Counted from the stretch's first letter, positions 19,032 to 27,982 are shown. The stretch: 64,000 bases of DNA from Saccharicrinis fermentans DSM 9555 = JCM 21142 (GCF_000517085.1 NZ_KI912107.1:1550398-1614397); one strand, 5' to 3'. Notes: a model not told the origin generated them from the sequence alone. Numbers and translations: made by a program.

Positions 19032-19520
19032 TTAACGATTGGGTCTGTAAGTATCGAAAGTTCCATCGCTATAAAAAAATACAATCCGATCCAATTGCTG
19101 TTGAGATGATGATGGTGGGGTGACTTTTTTTTCATGCTGCATAGAATACGGCGCTCTTTCTTCAGGCTCTGTGGTGACAGGTACATGCTCATCCTTCTCT
19201 ATCACCTTTTCTGGCTTGCTAACTTCACTCTTTTCCTCATTTCTATCTACCTCTTTGTCTTCAAATAGATTTTTAGGAGGAAGCACTGTATTTGCCTTAT
19301 TGTCTTTGTTGTTTCTATACATACTACCTTGTCCCAGCAGTAACCAATCTGGATTAATATGGGGAAATTTTACCAATACCTTTTGTAAAAATTCTAAACT
19401 AGGGTTATTTCTGCCATTGAGTAAATGAGAAATACTGGATCTGTTGACTCCAACAATATCTGCAAATCTGGAAGATACTATTTTTTCGGTAGCCAATAAG
19501 GTTTGTAATCGTTGTTTCAT
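19032..19520 (-). CDS. XRE-family helix-turn-helix regulator
   Basis: A 162-residue DNA-binding protein. The N-terminal HTH_XRE domain (residues 1-70) reads SSRFADIVGVNRSSISHLLNGRNNPSLEFL, followed by a conserved PDWLLLGQGSMY end often seen in Bacteroidota regulators. The remainder is a charged linker rich in Glu/Lys/Pro, ending in a short conserved-looking RIVFFYSDGTFDTYRPNR tail. It acts in the cytoplasm as a repressor or activator with unknown targets. No phage genes accompany it. Gapped palindromes and two TACATTTG boxes upstream suggest autoregulation. Confidence 0.88.
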   Translation of the reverse strand: MKQRLQTLLATEKIVSSRFADIVGVNRSSISHLLNGRNNPSLEFLQKVLVKFPHINPDWLLLGQGSMYRNNKDNKANTVLPPKNLFEDKEVDRNEEKSEVSKPEKVIEKDEHVPVTTEPEERAPYSMQHEKKVTPPSSSQQQLDRIVFFYSDGTFDTYRPNR

Positions 19521-19598
19521 TTCACGTTTAATTGAAATTACAATTGTAAAGATTGGGTGTTGTAAACTTTTGATATCCGCATTCTAGACAAAAGACTA

Positions 19599-19646
19599 TA
19601 TACAAATGTATACAAACCCACTTATCTATTATTTGATACAAATGTA
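19599..19646 (-). promoter_or_regulatory. Candidate promoter/operator of the XRE gene
   Basis: On the minus strand, two TACATTTG boxes (19603-19610 and 19639-19646) match the Bacteroidota -7 consensus. The nearer one is inside a gapped inverted repeat, TATACA-AA-TGTATA (19599-19612). This arrangement would let the encoded HTH protein cover its own promoter. No clear -33 box was found. Confidence 0.4.
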
Positions 19647-20551
19647 ACAACAATTTATAAATTGAGAAACAATATGCATAAATATCTATGTTTCATAAAT
19701 CAATCAATTCTTTACAAAAAGCTATTTGGCTACCCAAGAAGCACTAAGTTTCTTTTATATAATTCAATAATTACTTTAATTAAGGTGATAATATACAACA
19801 AATACAATGTTTTATAAGATATAACACAATCTATTATTCTCCCCTATTCACTCAACCATAAGTGGAGTATATTATTTTTATAAGTGACTTATCTTATTGG
19901 TTATCTGTCTATAAAGCTACTATTTTTTAAATCATTAATTAATACTTTATATAATATATATAATATAATGGTTTATAATTAGTTATACTTATTTATTGGA
20001 CGATATTTAACCTATTACCCAATTGTTGTGCTCATTATAGGGTAATTTATTGTATCTGTAATTTAAGTAAATTGTATAAAATACTAATAATCTGATTTAT
20101 ACATATAATGTATAAATATGTTAACGAAACAATTATTGCATGTGTAATGGATGGTATTATGGGGTGAATAAAAGTTTACAACAAACATTATTTTGTTGCC
20201 TTATCTCATTTTTTGCTTAAATTATAGAAAAGAGAGGTATCCCATAAATGATAAGGAGAGATTATATATCTACTCGATAGTTTACATATGTAATTACAGG
20301 GAAGAAATATGGTTAGCGGAGTATAATTTATCCAATAGATATGGTGTGCTTACATATGTAACTAGCATACAACTGAGTTTTACACCTAATTTAATGGCTA
20401 TCTATGAATATTCACCTAGAGGGATAACTATATCTTCTATTTATCGATCATATGGTGCATTCTAATATGTGCAAGTATCATATCCAGCGTAGATAAATGT
20501 ATTATTTGAAAGAGTACACCAATGCTATTGATAAGAAAACCGTTGATGTTT
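19647..20551. other. AT-rich stretch without recognisable genes
   Basis: About 900 bases of very AT-rich sequence between the XRE promoter and the transposase remnant. The only long open frame (20193-20465, plus) has a composition unlike the genes around it and no recognisable feature. A gapped palindrome TATACAT-ATA-ATGTATA lies at 20098-20114, resembling the one in the XRE promoter. No RNA gene was recognised. Confidence 0.5.
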
Positions 20552-21077
20552 TCAAAACTGGTTACGATGGTATACATAGTCTTCTGGCTGAAACACTAAA
20601 CTTTCTTCTACTGGATTATTATGTATGTAGTTTATCTTCTCATCTATTACTATATTACTCCACCATTCAATAGGCTTGTTATCGTGACGCCAAAACTGAT
20701 AATGCTTTACATTGGATGATTGTTCCCCGCTACCGCACGTGTCCCAACTCCCAACGTGTGGTTTCTATTTAATTACTATCACTCTCTCTTGGGTTCTCTT
20801 GTATAGTTTTAACCAACACTCTACTTGTAAAACGCTTAAAATCACCCAATAGAAGCTCTGGTTTTAATCTATCCGTACTCCTAAATATTAAATGCATATG
20901 ATTACTCATGATACACCAAGCATAAATCTCCATACCTTTATGTTTCTGACAATAGCCTAAATTCTCAAGTAAAATATCTTTGTACTCGTTTCTGGTAAAA
21001 ACATCTAAGCACTCTACGACGGCAAAGCTTACAAAATATACCCCTTCTGGATTATGGAATTTATAATTTCGACTCAT
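20552..21077 (-). pseudogene. Broken REP-associated tyrosine transposase (RAYT)
   Basis: The 5' part (21077 to 20769) encodes 102 residues of a Y1/IS200-like RAYT. It starts MSRNYKFHNPEGVYFVSFAV and carries the metal-binding HUH signature in CIMSNHMHLIFRS (His60, His62). It then runs GDFKRFTSRVLVKTIQENPRES into a stop. In another frame, from about 20720 down to 20552, the family's C-terminal half is still readable: HYQFWRHDNKPIEWWSNIV, then INYIHNNPVEESLVF and QPEDYVY. The stretch between them, where intact relatives have roughly 16-18 residues, is replaced by about 55 bases containing a palindrome. The gene is therefore dead as a transposase. Repeat copy B lies directly upstream. Confidence 0.85.
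20732..20762. repeat. Palindromic insert within the RAYT remnant
   Basis: ACCGCACG and CGTGTGGT pair (one mismatch/wobble) around a 15-base loop rich in C. The stretch is clearly more GC-rich than its surroundings and lies exactly where the two halves of the RAYT reading frame fail to join. REP-like hairpins are the expected substrates of RAYT proteins, but no second copy of this one was noticed in the window. Confidence 0.5.
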
Positions 21078-21081
21078 GAGT

Positions 21082-21188
21082 TCAAAGACAAGGCTTTCGA
21101 TATTTTTGAAACCAAGGAGTTTACTGATGGTAAATGACTGTTTCAAAAATGAGAATAACGCAGTATTTGGAGTTTCCTTGCAAAGACT
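21082..21188 (+). repeat. Nested inverted-repeat element, copy B (right part)
   Basis: A 107-base sequence differing from the right part of copy C at only two positions by eye. It retains the perfect TTTTTGAAAC/GTTTCAAAAA stem with inner TTTAC/GTAAA arms and the right terminal arm. The left 40 bases present in copies A and C are missing. Instead the start codon of the RAYT remnant lies five bases away, on the opposite strand. This is the arrangement expected if A and C are deleted derivatives of a RAYT-bearing element. Confidence 0.85.
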
Positions 21189-21216
21189 AGTTAGTTACCA
21201 TGCACGGCACACCAAA

Positions 21217-21246
21217 AAAAGGCCTTGTGCATACACAAGGCCTTTT
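21217..21246 (-). terminator. Intrinsic terminator after the flavodoxin gene
   Basis: A perfect 13-base stem, AAAAGGCCTTGTG with CACAAGGCCTTTT, around a four-base loop, located 17 bases beyond the flavodoxin stop codon and ending the E2-E1-flavodoxin transcript. Confidence 0.88.
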
Positions 21247-21262
21247 AAAATTTTTCTTACGA

Positions 21263-21769
21263 TTACTTAAATTCCTTTTTGAGTTTTTCCACCCAATTTT
21301 TGATTCTATCATCAGAAAGCGCAGCTTGATTTTCAATATCCAGTGCCAATCCCACAAATTCATTTCCTCGTTGAGCCCTGGAACTTTCAAACTCATATCC
21401 TTCAGTAGAAGTAAATCCTACCACTTTTCCACCTCTTGCTTCAAGAAAATCAGCCATAATACCAATGCCATCTACAAAATTTTCAGAATAGCCTTTTTGA
21501 TCTCCACCTCCATATAATGCAAATGTCTTGCCTTTCAAAGAATCGTCCTCCACTGATGGCAAAAACTCATCCCAGTAGTTAGGCAATTCTCCATCAAACC
21601 AGGTTGGTACCGCTAATATATAATTTGAGAATTCCATAAATTTTTGTTGTGTAGCATCTTCTACATTTACTTTCTCCACATTATCTTCTCCCAATGCTTT
21701 ACACATTTTTTCAGCCTGCTGTCTTGTTTTAACTGAATTAAAACTATAAAATAATCCTATTTTCTTCAT
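21263..21769 (-). CDS. fldA: Flavodoxin, long-chain type
   Basis: A 168-residue FMN-binding electron carrier of the cytoplasm. The N-terminal strand and phosphate-binding loop (KKIGLFYSFNSVKTRQQAEKM) is somewhat divergent from the usual T-G-N-T pattern. Further motifs are ILAVPTWFDGELPNYWDEFLP, with the FMN-stacking Trp, and FALYGGGDQKGYSENFVDGIG. Length and the extra loop fit long-chain flavodoxin FldA, which replaces ferredoxin under iron limitation. It begins 15 bases after the E1 stop codon and is probably the last gene of the E2-E1-fldA operon. Lpd-type complexes do not need flavodoxin, so a functional link is unclear. Confidence 0.9.
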   Translation of the reverse strand: MKKIGLFYSFNSVKTRQQAEKMCKALGEDNVEKVNVEDATQQKFMEFSNYILAVPTWFDGELPNYWDEFLPSVEDDSLKGKTFALYGGGDQKGYSENFVDGIGIMADFLEARGGKVVGFTSTEGYEFESSRAQRGNEFVGLALDIENQAALSDDRIKNWVEKLKKEFK

Positions 21770-21784
21770 AAGTAGTCTGTTTGA

Positions 21785-23833
21785 TTAATAAGCCAATAAT
21801 TCTACTGCTGCATCTTTTATTTTCTGTGTATTAGGTAAGGTCGCAGCCTCTAAAATCCGATTAAAACCCACTGGTGTAAAAGTCGATCCAATACGTTTAA
21901 TCGGAGCATCCAGATACTGAAAACCTACTTCAGCAATTGTTGCAGCGACTTCACCTCCAAAACCACTAAACACTTTATCTTCATGCACAACCATTAATTT
22001 AGATGTCTTTTTAATAGACTCCAATATGGATTCTTTATCCAATGGAATTAATGATCTCAGATCGATTACTTCAATATTACCTTTACCTTCCTTATATAAT
22101 GCATCGGCAGCCTCCACACACATATGTGTGGTGTTTCCATAAGTAACAATGGTCAGGTCTGTTCCTTCGCGTCTTGTCCTTGCCTTACCATAAGGCACTT
22201 CAAATTCTTCTGGAATTGGAGTTGCTGCTTTAGGTGAATTATACAAAGCTTTAGGCTCAAGGAACAATGTCATACCTTCAGAGCGTATAGCCGTACGTAA
22301 TAAGCCCGCTGCATCATCTGCATAGGATGGATATACCACACGCACACCAGGAAAGGTTGTCAATGCACCTTCTATATTTTGTGAGTGATAGAGTCCCCCG
22401 CCTATATAACCTCCAGAAGCTAGTCGTACGGTAATATTAGGAGAATACTGTCCTTTGGTTCGCCAGTACTCATGCGTAGTTTCAACAAACTGTTCCATGG
22501 CTGGCCAAAAATAATCAGCAAATTCTGCCCCCTCCACAACGATACGAATATCTTTGTTAAAACGAGACATTCCGTTGGCAGTACCCATGATATAATCCTC
22601 GGCTATAGGAGCATTAAAAACACGTTGATGTCCAAACTCTTGTTGCATTCCCTTGGACACATTAAAAATACCTCCTTTATCTTTATTGGCCATATCTTGC
22701 CCCCAAATATAGGTATCCGGATTTCTCCGAAACTCTTCTTTTAGGGTACTATTTAAGGCTTCAATCAGTTTTTTGGGGTCACCTTGTTCATTATGTAAAC
22801 CATCGGGATATTTTTGAGGAACATAAGCAGGTGCATAAACAAAATCATAGATACTTTCCGGCGCTGGCTGTGCAGCAGCCAAACCAGCTTTATGGGCTTT
22901 TTTAACTTCTGCTTTTACTTCTTCATCAATCCCATTCAATTCTTCTTCAGTGGCGCGTTCGTACCGAATTAACATTCTTCTGAATTTGGCAATAGGATCA
23001 TATTCTTGCACATAATTTAATTCTGCCTTATCGCGATATAATTCGTGTCTGTCAGAATTAGAGTGTGAATGTATCCGTACACAATTGGCATGAACAATAA
23101 CTGGTTTTTGTTCTTCTGCTGCCCATTTTACAGCCTCTGCCATCGTATTCATAGAATCAAAAACATCCTTACCATTACAATAAAGAATTCTTAGATTTTT
23201 GAGGCCTTCAAAATTATGGGCTACCTTTCTATTAGCTGTCTGGTCTTTCTTTGGTACTGATATTCCATATCCATTATCCTGAAACACAAATACCACTGGC
23301 AGTTGTTCGTTCGAAGCTCCATTAATAGCCTCATATACATATCCTTCTGAAACAGAGGATTCGCCCTGCGAACTAATAGCTACTCCTTTTGATTTATAAT
23401 TTTTAATAGCCCGGGCGATTCCTGTTGCATGCAAGGTATGGTTACCTGTACATGATGAAACATTGTGGATATTCCATGCTGGCTTTGCAAAGTGGTTTGA
23501 CATATGACGACCTCCGCCTGCCACATCCGCATCTTTGGATATACCATTGTAAATAATTTCCTCAGCAGTCATTCCCGCAGAAACACAGGTTTGTAAATCA
23601 CGATAATACGGAAAAAGATGGTCCTTACTCCTATCAAAATTCTGACCGATGGCCAATTGTATAGCATCATGTCCTGCTGCAGGCGCATGGTACGACCAGC
23701 CTATTGCTTGTTTAAGGTAGTTAGGAGCTCTATCATCAAGACTCCTGCCTAACTTTAGCAAGTAGTACCACTTTAACAGTGTATCCTTTTCTGCTGTTTT
23801 TATCTTATATATCTCTTTTACATTTGATTTCAT
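21785..23833 (-). CDS. 2-oxoacid dehydrogenase E1, alpha-beta fusion
   Basis: A 682-residue thiamine-diphosphate decarboxylase in which the alpha and beta subunits are joined in one chain. Alpha part (about 1-330): GHDAIQLAIG, GGGRHMSNHF, the ThDP/Mg motif SSQGESSVSEGYVYEAING with FQDNGYGIS. Beta part (about 345-682): EFRRNPDTYIWGQDM, GMSRFNKDIRIVVEGAEFADYFWP, VRVVYPSYADDAAGLLR and VVHEDKVFSGFGGEVA. It oxidatively decarboxylates a 2-oxoacid and transfers the acyl group to the E2 lipoyl arm. Sequence best suits the branched-chain/2-oxoacid group of Bacteroidota. The precise substrate cannot be read from the sequence. It lies 35 bases after E2 in one operon. Confidence 0.92.
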   Translation of the reverse strand: MKSNVKEIYKIKTAEKDTLLKWYYLLKLGRSLDDRAPNYLKQAIGWSYHAPAAGHDAIQLAIGQNFDRSKDHLFPYYRDLQTCVSAGMTAEEIIYNGISKDADVAGGGRHMSNHFAKPAWNIHNVSSCTGNHTLHATGIARAIKNYKSKGVAISSQGESSVSEGYVYEAINGASNEQLPVVFVFQDNGYGISVPKKDQTANRKVAHNFEGLKNLRILYCNGKDVFDSMNTMAEAVKWAAEEQKPVIVHANCVRIHSHSNSDRHELYRDKAELNYVQEYDPIAKFRRMLIRYERATEEELNGIDEEVKAEVKKAHKAGLAAAQPAPESIYDFVYAPAYVPQKYPDGLHNEQGDPKKLIEALNSTLKEEFRRNPDTYIWGQDMANKDKGGIFNVSKGMQQEFGHQRVFNAPIAEDYIMGTANGMSRFNKDIRIVVEGAEFADYFWPAMEQFVETTHEYWRTKGQYSPNITVRLASGGYIGGGLYHSQNIEGALTTFPGVRVVYPSYADDAAGLLRTAIRSEGMTLFLEPKALYNSPKAATPIPEEFEVPYGKARTRREGTDLTIVTYGNTTHMCVEAADALYKEGKGNIEVIDLRSLIPLDKESILESIKKTSKLMVVHEDKVFSGFGGEVAATIAEVGFQYLDAPIKRIGSTFTPVGFNRILEAATLPNTQKIKDAAVELLAY

Positions 23834-23868
23834 ACTGAATTACTTTTTGTTATACGTCTGTCTGGGAA

Positions 23869-25527
23869 TTAAATTGCTCTATCTATATCAAACTGCTCCA
23901 AGTAATCACCTATTCTACGAAGGAAGTTGCCTCCTAAGGCACCATCAACTATTCGATGATCATACGACAGTGATAAGAACATTTTATGTCTGATACCAAT
24001 TACATCACCTGTTGGTGTTTCAATAACAGCTGGTTTCTTTTCGATTGCTCCTACAGCCAGAATAGCCACTTGAGGTTGATTTATAATGGGTGTACCTATG
24101 ATATTTTTAAATGAACCAAAATTGGTAATGGTAAATGTTCCACCTTGTATATCATCTGGAGAAAGTTTATTGTTTCTAGCCAGACTGGCCATTCTATTCA
24201 CATCAGAGGTTAGTCCCGCTAGATTTTTATGGTCGGCCTGCTTAATCACTGGAACAATAAGGTTACCACTAGGAAGTGCTACTGCCATTCCTATATTTAC
24301 ATTTTTTCGATAGATAATATTCTGACCATCCACCGAGGCATTTACTCCAGGGAAGTCTCGAAGTGCTCTTGCTGTAGCTTCAAAGAAAATAGGTGTAAAT
24401 GTAATTTTCTCACCATATTTATCCAGATATGCTGCTTTACTTTTATTACGCCACAACACAATATTTGTCATGTCTACTTCTATAACTGCAGTTACGTGGG
24501 GTGATACTTGTTTAGACATCACCATATGATCAGCAATTAACTTACGCATACGGTCCATCTCTACTATTTCGTCTTCAGCATTAACTGAAACCGGTGGACG
24601 CTGTATTGCTTCTTTTGCTTTAGGAGCAGAGGAAGCAGCAGGTGAAGATGCAGGTTTACTTGAAGATTTTGCAGGAGAACTTGCATTTCTATTTTTTACA
24701 TAATCTAGAATATCAACTTTGGTAACTCTATTATTTTGCCCGGTTCCTTTTATGGAGTCCAGTTCCTGGACAGAAACACCCTCTGCTTTGGCAATGCTTT
24801 TAACCAATGGCGAATAAAATTTATCAGATGTACTAAAATCTTGTGCTGCAGCAGATACTTGAGATGCACTTTCGACACTTTTCTCAACTTCTTTCACGGC
24901 AGCAGGTTGCGACGTAGCATTTGATGTTCCTTCAGCGCCTTCCATTGTAATTATCGCCACGGCTTTTCCAACTGGAACCAAGGCATCTGTTTCATATAAA
25001 ATTTCACTTACAGTTCCAGCAACAGGAGAAGGAATCTCTGAGTCCACCTTGTCTGTCGCTATCTCCAATAATACATCATCCTCTTCTATTTTATCTCCTA
25101 CCGACACAAACCATTTTGTAATTGTTGCCTCTTCCACACTCTCTCCCATTTTGGGCATAATAATTTCGAATGTGGATGCTACTGTAGCAGATGAATCAGA
25201 TGCTTGTACTTGCGTACCGGCGACTTCTTTCTTCTTGTCTTTAACTTCAACGGCTTCCGTTTTTTCCTCTTCAGCCGAATCACTGCCTTCCAGCTCAATA
25301 ATTGCAACTGCTTTGCCTACGGGTACCAAGGCATCCGTTTCATAAAGTAGTTCTTTAACGATTCCGGTAACCGGAGAAGGAATTTCAGAATCCACTTTAT
25401 CTGTGGCTATTTCCAATAGTACATCATCCTCCTCTATTTTATCTCCTACCGACACGAACCATTTTGTAATTGTTGCTTCCTCAACGCTCTCGCCCATTTT
25501 GGGCATAAGAATTTCAAATGTTGACAT
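23869..25527 (-). CDS. Dihydrolipoyl acyltransferase E2 with two lipoyl domains
   Basis: A 552-residue core subunit of a 2-oxoacid dehydrogenase complex. Two lipoyl domains lie at residues 1-80 and about 118-196, with lipoylation lysines K44 and K160 in TDKVDSEIPSPV. They are nearly identical in protein and very similar in DNA. A peripheral-subunit-binding domain follows (SPLVKSIAKAEGVSVQELDSI), then an Ala/Ser/Pro linker and the catalytic domain ending SLSYDHRIVDGALGG (His524, Asp528). It is the first gene of the operon with E1 and flavodoxin, under the promoter at 25565-25596. No E3 (lpd) gene is present nearby, so E3 must come from elsewhere. Confidence 0.94.
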   Translation of the reverse strand: MSTFEILMPKMGESVEEATITKWFVSVGDKIEEDDVLLEIATDKVDSEIPSPVTGIVKELLYETDALVPVGKAVAIIELEGSDSAEEEKTEAVEVKDKKKEVAGTQVQASDSSATVASTFEIIMPKMGESVEEATITKWFVSVGDKIEEDDVLLEIATDKVDSEIPSPVAGTVSEILYETDALVPVGKAVAIITMEGAEGTSNATSQPAAVKEVEKSVESASQVSAAAQDFSTSDKFYSPLVKSIAKAEGVSVQELDSIKGTGQNNRVTKVDILDYVKNRNASSPAKSSSKPASSPAASSAPKAKEAIQRPPVSVNAEDEIVEMDRMRKLIADHMVMSKQVSPHVTAVIEVDMTNIVLWRNKSKAAYLDKYGEKITFTPIFFEATARALRDFPGVNASVDGQNIIYRKNVNIGMAVALPSGNLIVPVIKQADHKNLAGLTSDVNRMASLARNNKLSPDDIQGGTFTITNFGSFKNIIGTPIINQPQVAILAVGAIEKKPAVIETPTGDVIGIRHKMFLSLSYDHRIVDGALGGNFLRRIGDYLEQFDIDRAI

Positions 25528-25564
25528 ATTGCTTTATTTATATTTGTTCTAAATAAGAATCGGT

Positions 25565-25596
25565 CAAATGTATGTATTGTTTTAATTTGAACCAAA
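25565..25596 (-). promoter_or_regulatory. Promoter of the E2-E1-fldA operon
   Basis: On the minus strand, TTTG (25596-25593), a 20-base spacer and TACATTTG (25572-25565) fit the Bacteroidota -33/-7 consensus closely. Transcription would start near 25558, leaving a leader of about 30 bases before the E2 start codon. This is the best complete promoter match seen in the window. Confidence 0.7.
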
Positions 25597-25915
25597 TCTA
25601 TATAAGTAATGTATTTTGTTTAAGTATTGAAGGAATAATCAAACACTTCTGGTTATCATATAACTTTTTGTTTAGCTTATTCGATACATAAACAAGCAAT
25701 TGTAAAAATGGTTCTAAGATTGTGAAATATCTTTTGAGTAGGATGCTGCTCTATTCCCCAATCGAGCCGGATTTCTTTGTTAGGTCATACCATCCCATTC
25801 AGACAAAGCTATATTAAAGTTAATTATTTTGTTTATCTCTTAACTATAAGGGATTGACAAAATTAAGACATTAAATGAATTGATTTACAAGAAGGTATTC
25901 AGCATAAGTCATTTT

Positions 25916-25955
25916 ACGAATATGTATTGAAACCATAACATACATACATATTCGT
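25916..25955. repeat. Perfect 12-base inverted repeat after the OmpA/PD40 gene
   Basis: ACGAATATGTAT and ATACATATTCGT are perfectly complementary around a 16-base loop, 27 bases past the stop codon of the minus-strand OmpA/PD40 gene. No T-run follows on either strand, so it is not a standard intrinsic terminator. The rest of the 450-base gap up to the E2 start shows only the E2 promoter. Confidence 0.5.
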
Positions 25956-25981
25956 ACTCCAATAAGTTAGTATAAAAAAAA

Positions 25982-27982
25982 CTACTCAACAATTTTCATT
26001 TCAGTCCTACGATTCTTCGCTCGTCCTTCTTCTGTGTCATTATTATCTATAGGATGGTTCATGCCTTCACCTTTGTAGGATAATCTTTGGGCATCCACAC
26101 CTTCATCCACAAGATATTGGTATACTTGTTTAGCTCTAAGCATACTCAGTTTTTGATTATAGCTAATAGCACCTACATTATCGGTATAGCCTAATATCTG
26201 AATTTTGGTATGACTATTTTCTTCTAGAAACAGCAAGAGTTTTTTTAGTTCAACTTCCGATTCTGATTTCAGTTCATAAGAATCTGTTTCATAGAAAATA
26301 TTATTAAGCACCACCTGTTCTCCTATTTCCAAAGGCTTTAAATAAATATCAAGAATTTGAGGGTCTTGGACTGTAGAGGTTGAGTCCATCTGAAAATGAT
26401 CGGAATAAAAAAGATATCCTTTTTTAGAGACACTAAGGGCATAGGATCCATTTGCCGGAAGACAAACCAAAAACTCACCAGTGAATCCCGAAGATAGTGT
26501 ATGAACGACCATTTGGCCTTTGTTCAGGTCTGACAATTCCAAGGAGGCTTTTAATTTTTCTTTGGTTCTGATATCGAATATCCTTCCTTTTACATAAGAC
26601 ACAGGTAAAGGTCTAATTTTCTCCGGCATTTCAAAACTATAAATATCCCTTCCTCCAAAGGAATCTCCTAGTCTATCGGAAGAAAAATATGCTGTTTTTC
26701 CGCTGGCTGTGACTATGAGGCCTACTTCATCATCCTCAGTGTTAATGGGAACTCCTAAATTCACAGGATCTGTATCAAAAATACCATTGTTCATTCGCGA
26801 CATAAATAAATCAGCCTTTCCCATACCAGGCCATCCCTCTGAAGCAAAATATAAGGTTCTATTATCAGGATGAATAAAAGGAGATATTTCATTTGATGGA
26901 GTATTAATTTTGTTACCCAGATTTTCTGGTTTACCAAAAAAGGGTGTCCCATCCGATTTAATTCCCAACAAAGAAGCCCGCCAAATATCATTACCTCCTT
27001 TGCCTCCAGAGCGGTTACTCGTATAATACAAGGTTCTTCCATCGGATGAAAAGGAAGGCTGAGATTCCCAATACGGAGTATTAACAGGCGCACCTATATT
27101 TTTAGGGGCACTCCAACCTGTGGCAGTTCGTTGACTAAAATAAATATCACAAGAGCCTTTACTGTCTCCTCTCCCACAAGCCGTAAAAAACATCCAGTTC
27201 CCATCTGACGATAATGTTTGTGCCCCTTCATTACTCATTGTATTTAGAGGAGCCGACAATTGGGTTCTGTTACTCCATTCACCAGATTCATCCTTAACAG
27301 ACCTAAAAAAGTCTTCATGATAAAGATTAGCCATGGCATTGGCATAAGGTACTTTATCAAGCACAGAATCACGTTTTACCATGACTGTATATACCAAAAC
27401 TTGTTCATCGGCAGTGATACTTGGCCAATACTCGTTATTTGGAGTATTAACAGCTGAACCTAGATTCTTAGCATTCATTATCACTGGTTTTTGTATTGCT
27501 TTATGGGCAAACTCAACCCTAGTTAGCCATTCCTCCACTTTCTTTTTTTGCCCATCATCTCTTGTGTGATTATAATACTTTTTAAACCAGCTTTCGGCTT
27601 TTTTAAAGTTTTTGATATGAAAATGAGCAACGCCTAAATTATAATAGCTGAATATAAAAAAGGTAGAATCCAAATTCACAACATTTTCTAAATATTCTAT
27701 TTGTTTTACAAAATTCTTTTGTTCAAAATGAACCTCCGACATAAGCAAATGAGCCTCAATAAACTGAGAATCCTTTTCCAAAGCTTGGGCCAGCGGTATC
27801 TTGGCCGAATTATAATTTCCTGACTTGTAAAATGACAAACCTTTATGATAGAGCGTTGCTGCTTTTTTCGATCGGGTAGATAATTTTTGGGCATTGGTTA
27901 TCACTGTACCAGCCATAACAATGATCAAAACCATACTAATAAAAGGTTTTGTTATAGGATATTGATTCACTCTTGATTGCAT
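25982..27982 (-). CDS. TPR-PD40-OmpA outer-membrane anchored protein
   Basis: A 666-residue envelope protein with a signal segment (ISMVLIIVMAGTVITNAQ). TPR repeats (about residues 40-150) are followed by WD40-like PD40 blades at about 160-450 (EYWPSITADEQVLVYT, SNEGAQTLSSDGNWMFFTACG, ESQPSFSSDGRTLYYTSNRSGG, EISPFIHPDNRTLYFASEG). Next comes a carboxypeptidase-regulatory-like beta domain (YVKGRIFDIRTKEKLKASL), and a C-terminal OmpA domain at about 555-666 with the peptidoglycan-binding TDNVGAISYNQKLSMLRAKQV and GRAKNRRTEMKI. This order matches OmpA-family proteins common in Bacteroidota, some related to gliding/type IX secretion PorE. It is monocistronic. Confidence 0.92.
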   Translation of the reverse strand: MQSRVNQYPITKPFISMVLIIVMAGTVITNAQKLSTRSKKAATLYHKGLSFYKSGNYNSAKIPLAQALEKDSQFIEAHLLMSEVHFEQKNFVKQIEYLENVVNLDSTFFIFSYYNLGVAHFHIKNFKKAESWFKKYYNHTRDDGQKKKVEEWLTRVEFAHKAIQKPVIMNAKNLGSAVNTPNNEYWPSITADEQVLVYTVMVKRDSVLDKVPYANAMANLYHEDFFRSVKDESGEWSNRTQLSAPLNTMSNEGAQTLSSDGNWMFFTACGRGDSKGSCDIYFSQRTATGWSAPKNIGAPVNTPYWESQPSFSSDGRTLYYTSNRSGGKGGNDIWRASLLGIKSDGTPFFGKPENLGNKINTPSNEISPFIHPDNRTLYFASEGWPGMGKADLFMSRMNNGIFDTDPVNLGVPINTEDDEVGLIVTASGKTAYFSSDRLGDSFGGRDIYSFEMPEKIRPLPVSYVKGRIFDIRTKEKLKASLELSDLNKGQMVVHTLSSGFTGEFLVCLPANGSYALSVSKKGYLFYSDHFQMDSTSTVQDPQILDIYLKPLEIGEQVVLNNIFYETDSYELKSESEVELKKLLLFLEENSHTKIQILGYTDNVGAISYNQKLSMLRAKQVYQYLVDEGVDAQRLSYKGEGMNHPIDNNDTEEGRAKNRRTEMKIVE

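Noticed and set aside
19032-19520. XRE regulator as a sign of a prophage
   Set aside because: No integrase, phage structural or lysis gene lies nearby, and XRE regulators of this length are common chromosomal genes in Bacteroidota.
20193-20465. 90-codon open frame on the plus strand in the gene-poor stretch
   Set aside because: Composition rich in Ile/Tyr as expected from random AT-rich DNA, no recognisable motif, no promoter and no conserved neighbour.
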